Assembly (NCBI GenBank): GCA_005883245.1
Contig: VAXT01000131.1
Coordinates: forward strand, 1 to 8,237
Length of the DNA stretch: 8,237 nt
From: Actinomycetota bacterium
Lineage (GTDB): Bacteria > Actinomycetota > Thermoleophilia > Gaiellales > Gaiellaceae
Reading direction: 5' to 3'
Part shown: positions 6,480 to 8,237 of the stretch, one piece after another
Layout: every line of letters starts with the position of its first letter
How positions within the stretch are numbered: the stretch's first letter is position 1
Notes under the pieces: generated by a model
Seen by the model: the letters and a program-made list of their open reading frames with translations, nothing else
Told to the model about the DNA's origin: nothing
Databases searched by the model: none
Translations under genes and position numbers: made by a program

Positions 6480-6485
6480 AGGAGG
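6480..6485 (+). promoter_or_regulatory. Ribosome binding site AGGAGG for zwf
   Basis: AGGAGG followed by 10 nt and ATG at 6496 is the clearest Shine-Dalgarno sequence in the window. It fixes the zwf start and excludes the in-frame TTG at 6460. It contrasts with the SD-less starts at 1972 and 2724, suggesting that zwf has a real 5' leader. Confidence 0.75.
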
Positions 6486-6495
6486 GAGACGGGAC

Positions 6496-7926
6496 ATGAC
6501 GACGGCTGCACCGGAGGTCGAGGAGCGCACGGAAGCGACGGCCCAGAAACCGGCGGACGTCTTCGTCGTCTTCGGGATCACGGGCGACCTGGCGAAGGTG
6601 ATGACGTTCCACTCGCTGTACCGGCTCGAGCAGCGCGGCCTGCTCGACTGCCCGATCGTCGGCGTGGCAGTCGACGACTGGACCGTCGACCAGCTCAAGG
6701 AGCGCGCGCGTGAGTCGATCCAGGGCACCGGCGAGTCGATCGACGAGAAGGTCTTCGATCGCTTCACCGACCGGCTTTCGTACGTCTCGGGCGACTTCGG
6801 CGACGACGCTACCTACGAGCGGGTCACGCAGGCGATCGACGGCTCGCAGACGCCCGTCTTCTACCTCGAGATCCCGCCGTTCCTCTTCGGCCGGGTCGTC
6901 AAGGGCCTCTCCGACCAGGGCCTGACGAAGACCGGGCGCGTCGTCGTCGAGAAGCCGTTCGGGCACGACCTCGCCTCCGCGCGCGAGCTCGCCGACGAGC
7001 TGCACCAGTACCTGGACGAGTCTCAGCTCTATCGGATCGACCACTACCTCGGGAAGATGGGCCTCGAGGAGATCCTCTACCTGCGGTTCGCGAACTCGAT
7101 GCTCGAGCCACTGTGGAGCAGGAACTACCTCGAGTCGGTTCAGATCACGATGGCCGAGGACTTCGGCGTCGAGGACCGGGGGCACTTCTACGACCCGGTC
7201 GGCGCATTGCGCGACGTCGTCGTCAACCACCTGATGCAGGTCGTGGCCGCATCGGCGATGGAGGTTCCTTCCCGGCGCGGGCCGGAGCTGATCAAGAACG
7301 CGCAGGTCTCGTTGTTCCACGCCGTCGCCGATGCCGACCCCGCGCACTACGTCCGAGGCCAGTACGACGGCTATCTCGACATCGACGGTGTCGACTCCGC
7401 GTCGACGACCGAGACGTACGCGGCGCTGCGGCTCGAGATCGAGAACTGGCGGTGGGCGGGCGTCCCCTTCTTCATTCGCACGGGCAAGCGGCTACCGGCC
7501 ACCCAGACCGAGCTTCGCCTCGTCTTCAAGCACGCGCCACAGCTCGGGTTCCAGCTGCGCCACGGGCCACCGGAGCCGAACCAGCTCGTCGTCAAGCTGG
7601 ATCCGTCGCCGGGGATCAGGCTCGTTCTCGACGCGCATCGGGCCGATCGGGCCGGGACCGCCGCGATCGAGCTCGACATGGAGTTCGCCGAGGAAGGCGG
7701 CGAAGGGCCGACGCCGTATGAGGTGCTGCTGCACGCGGCGATGGTCGGCGACAGCACGCGCTTCACGCGCCAGGACGGGGTCGAGGAGACCTGGAGGATC
7801 ATGCAGCCGCTGCTCGACGAGCCGCCGCCGGTTCACGCGTATGCGCCGGGCTCCTGGGGCCCGAAAGAAGCCAACGCTCTTGTCGCCGGCCACGGGCGGT
7901 GGCACGAGCCGTGGATCGCGTCATGA
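6496..7926 (+). CDS. zwf: Glucose-6-phosphate dehydrogenase, Zwf1-type
   Basis: The 476-residue enzyme is of normal length for the family. It oxidises glucose-6-phosphate to 6-phosphogluconolactone, the entry to the oxidative pentose phosphate pathway, in the cytoplasm. Seen: the Rossmann motif FGITGDLAK at residues 26-34, EKPFG at 152-156, the substrate-binding signature RIDHYLGK at 180-187, the catalytic-histidine region GALRDVVVNH ending at H245, and RTGKRL at 328-333. From memory it resembles the mycobacterial Zwf1 lineage (MTFxxLYRLE, LLDCPIVGVA, AEDFGVEDRG, EIDNWRWAGVP-like and GSWGP near the C-terminus). V59 stands where the Arg contacting the NADP+ 2'-phosphate is found in classical enzymes, and M188 replaces the usual Glu after GK. 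A strong AGGAGG lies 10 nt upstream. The TGA overlaps the ATG of the GH15 gene, so the two are probably co-translated. Cofactor preference cannot be read with certainty. Confidence 0.93.
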   Translation: MTTAAPEVEERTEATAQKPADVFVVFGITGDLAKVMTFHSLYRLEQRGLLDCPIVGVAVDDWTVDQLKERARESIQGTGESIDEKVFDRFTDRLSYVSGDFGDDATYERVTQAIDGSQTPVFYLEIPPFLFGRVVKGLSDQGLTKTGRVVVEKPFGHDLASARELADELHQYLDESQLYRIDHYLGKMGLEEILYLRFANSMLEPLWSRNYLESVQITMAEDFGVEDRGHFYDPVGALRDVVVNHLMQVVAASAMEVPSRRGPELIKNAQVSLFHAVADADPAHYVRGQYDGYLDIDGVDSASTTETYAALRLEIENWRWAGVPFFIRTGKRLPATQTELRLVFKHAPQLGFQLRHGPPEPNQLVVKLDPSPGIRLVLDAHRADRAGTAAIELDMEFAEEGGEGPTPYEVLLHAAMVGDSTRFTRQDGVEETWRIMQPLLDEPPPVHAYAPGSWGPKEANALVAGHGRWHEPWIAS

Positions 7927-8237
7927 CCGAGACCGCGGCCAGGGAGCGCATGACCCAGAGCGCGGCGGCGCCCTCGCCGTTCCCGCCGATCGCGGAGTAC
8001 GCGTTCCTGTCCGACTGCCACACCGGCGCCCTGATCGCTCCGGACGGGGCGATCGACTGGCTCTGCATCCCGCGCTTCGACGCGCCGAGCGTGTTCGGCA
8101 GCCTGCTCGACCGCGAGGCCGGCTTCTTCCGGCTCGCGCCGTTCGGAATCAACCATCCGACGTCGGTCGTCTACGTTGCCGGGACGAACGTCCTCGAGAC
8201 GACATGGCGGACGCCGAACGGCTGGATCGTCGTCCGC
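7923..8237 (+). CDS. GH15 family trehalase/glucoamylase-type protein, N-terminal part (truncated by window end)
   Basis: The 105 residues present carry the characteristic start of bacterial GH15 proteins, the trehalase-like N-terminal beta domain: PIAEYAFLSDCHTGALIAPDG at about 22-42, then AIDWLCIPRFDAPSVFGSLLD at about 43-63 and a F-F-R-L-A-P segment. The catalytic (alpha/alpha)6 barrel, usually ending near 600 residues, lies beyond the window. Family members in Actinomycetota include cytoplasmic trehalases and glucoamylase-like enzymes, so the product is probably glucose from trehalose or short alpha-glucans; the two cannot be separated from this domain. The ATG at 7923 overlaps the zwf stop (ATGA) and is favoured by coupling. 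An in-frame ATG at 7950 with AGGGAG just upstream (7941-7946, only 3 nt away) is an alternative that would remove nine unconserved residues. Confidence 0.87.
   Translation, partial: MTETAARERMTQSAAAPSPFPPIAEYAFLSDCHTGALIAPDGAIDWLCIPRFDAPSVFGSLLDREAGFFRLAPFGINHPTSVVYVAGTNVLETTWRTPNGWIVVR

Noticed and set aside
6460..6495. TTG at 6460 as an upstream start of zwf
   Set aside because: The strong AGGAGG at 6480-6485 lies inside that extension and is correctly spaced for ATG 6496.
3973..7347. Very long (over 1,100 codons) open frame on the minus strand opposite the SCP2, debranching and zwf genes
   Set aside because: It is Arg/Val/Glu/Leu-rich with no recognisable domain and lies exactly antisense to three well-supported genes. 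High-GC coding DNA routinely leaves such antisense frames open.
1..8237. CRISPR array, tRNA/rRNA genes, insertion sequence, phage or defence genes
   Set aside because: I looked for direct-repeat arrays, cloverleaf-like sequences, transposase motifs and defence domains and found none; the gene content is metabolic and transport.

Overview
The window is GC-rich, bacterial and chromosomal in character. It holds six complete and two partial protein-coding genes packed almost without gaps. Composition, GTG starts, apparently SD-less starts and the closest remembered relatives (a mycobacterial Zwf1-type glucose-6-phosphate dehydrogenase, a GH15 trehalase-type enzyme, a GDE_N_bis/GDE_C debranching enzyme) suggest a high-GC Actinomycetota, plausibly class Thermoleophilia. 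That placement is inference. No tRNA, rRNA, CRISPR array, insertion sequence or phage gene was seen.

Layout. (1) 1-279 (+) is the C-terminal end of an unrecognised helical protein. (2) 282-1883 (-) is a 14-helix DHA2-type MFS efflux transporter, converging on gene 1 with only 2 bp between stop codons. (3) 1972-2655 (+) is an unrecognised membrane protein, divergent from the transporter. (4) 2724-6396 (+) is a tightly coupled trio: type II NADH dehydrogenase (ndh), a small SCP2-like lipid-binding protein and a glycogen-debranching-type glycosidase, joined by 4-nt stop/start overlaps. (5) 6496-8237 (+) is a Zwf1-type glucose-6-phosphate dehydrogenase followed by the N-terminus of a GH15 trehalase/glucoamylase-type enzyme, again with a 4-nt overlap; the window ends inside it.

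Together the + strand genes read as a storage-sugar mobilisation and redox module. Debranching and GH15 enzymes release glucose from glycogen or trehalose, G6PDH oxidises glucose-6-phosphate, and NDH-2 re-oxidises NADH into the quinone pool. The SCP2-like protein could handle a lipid or quinone next to NDH-2, but this is speculative.

The most interesting non-coding signal is a 17-bp imperfect palindrome, consensus TCRTCC-RGTTK-GGRTGA. It occurs once in each of the three intergenic gaps that contain a promoter-side start (1921-1937, 2672-2688, and inverted at 6416-6432), and I did not find it inside the genes by eye. It is a candidate operator or promoter element tying the transporter, the membrane protein, the ndh operon and the zwf operon into one regulon. 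No clearly new multi-gene defence, mobile or biosynthetic system is visible; the genes belong to known families.
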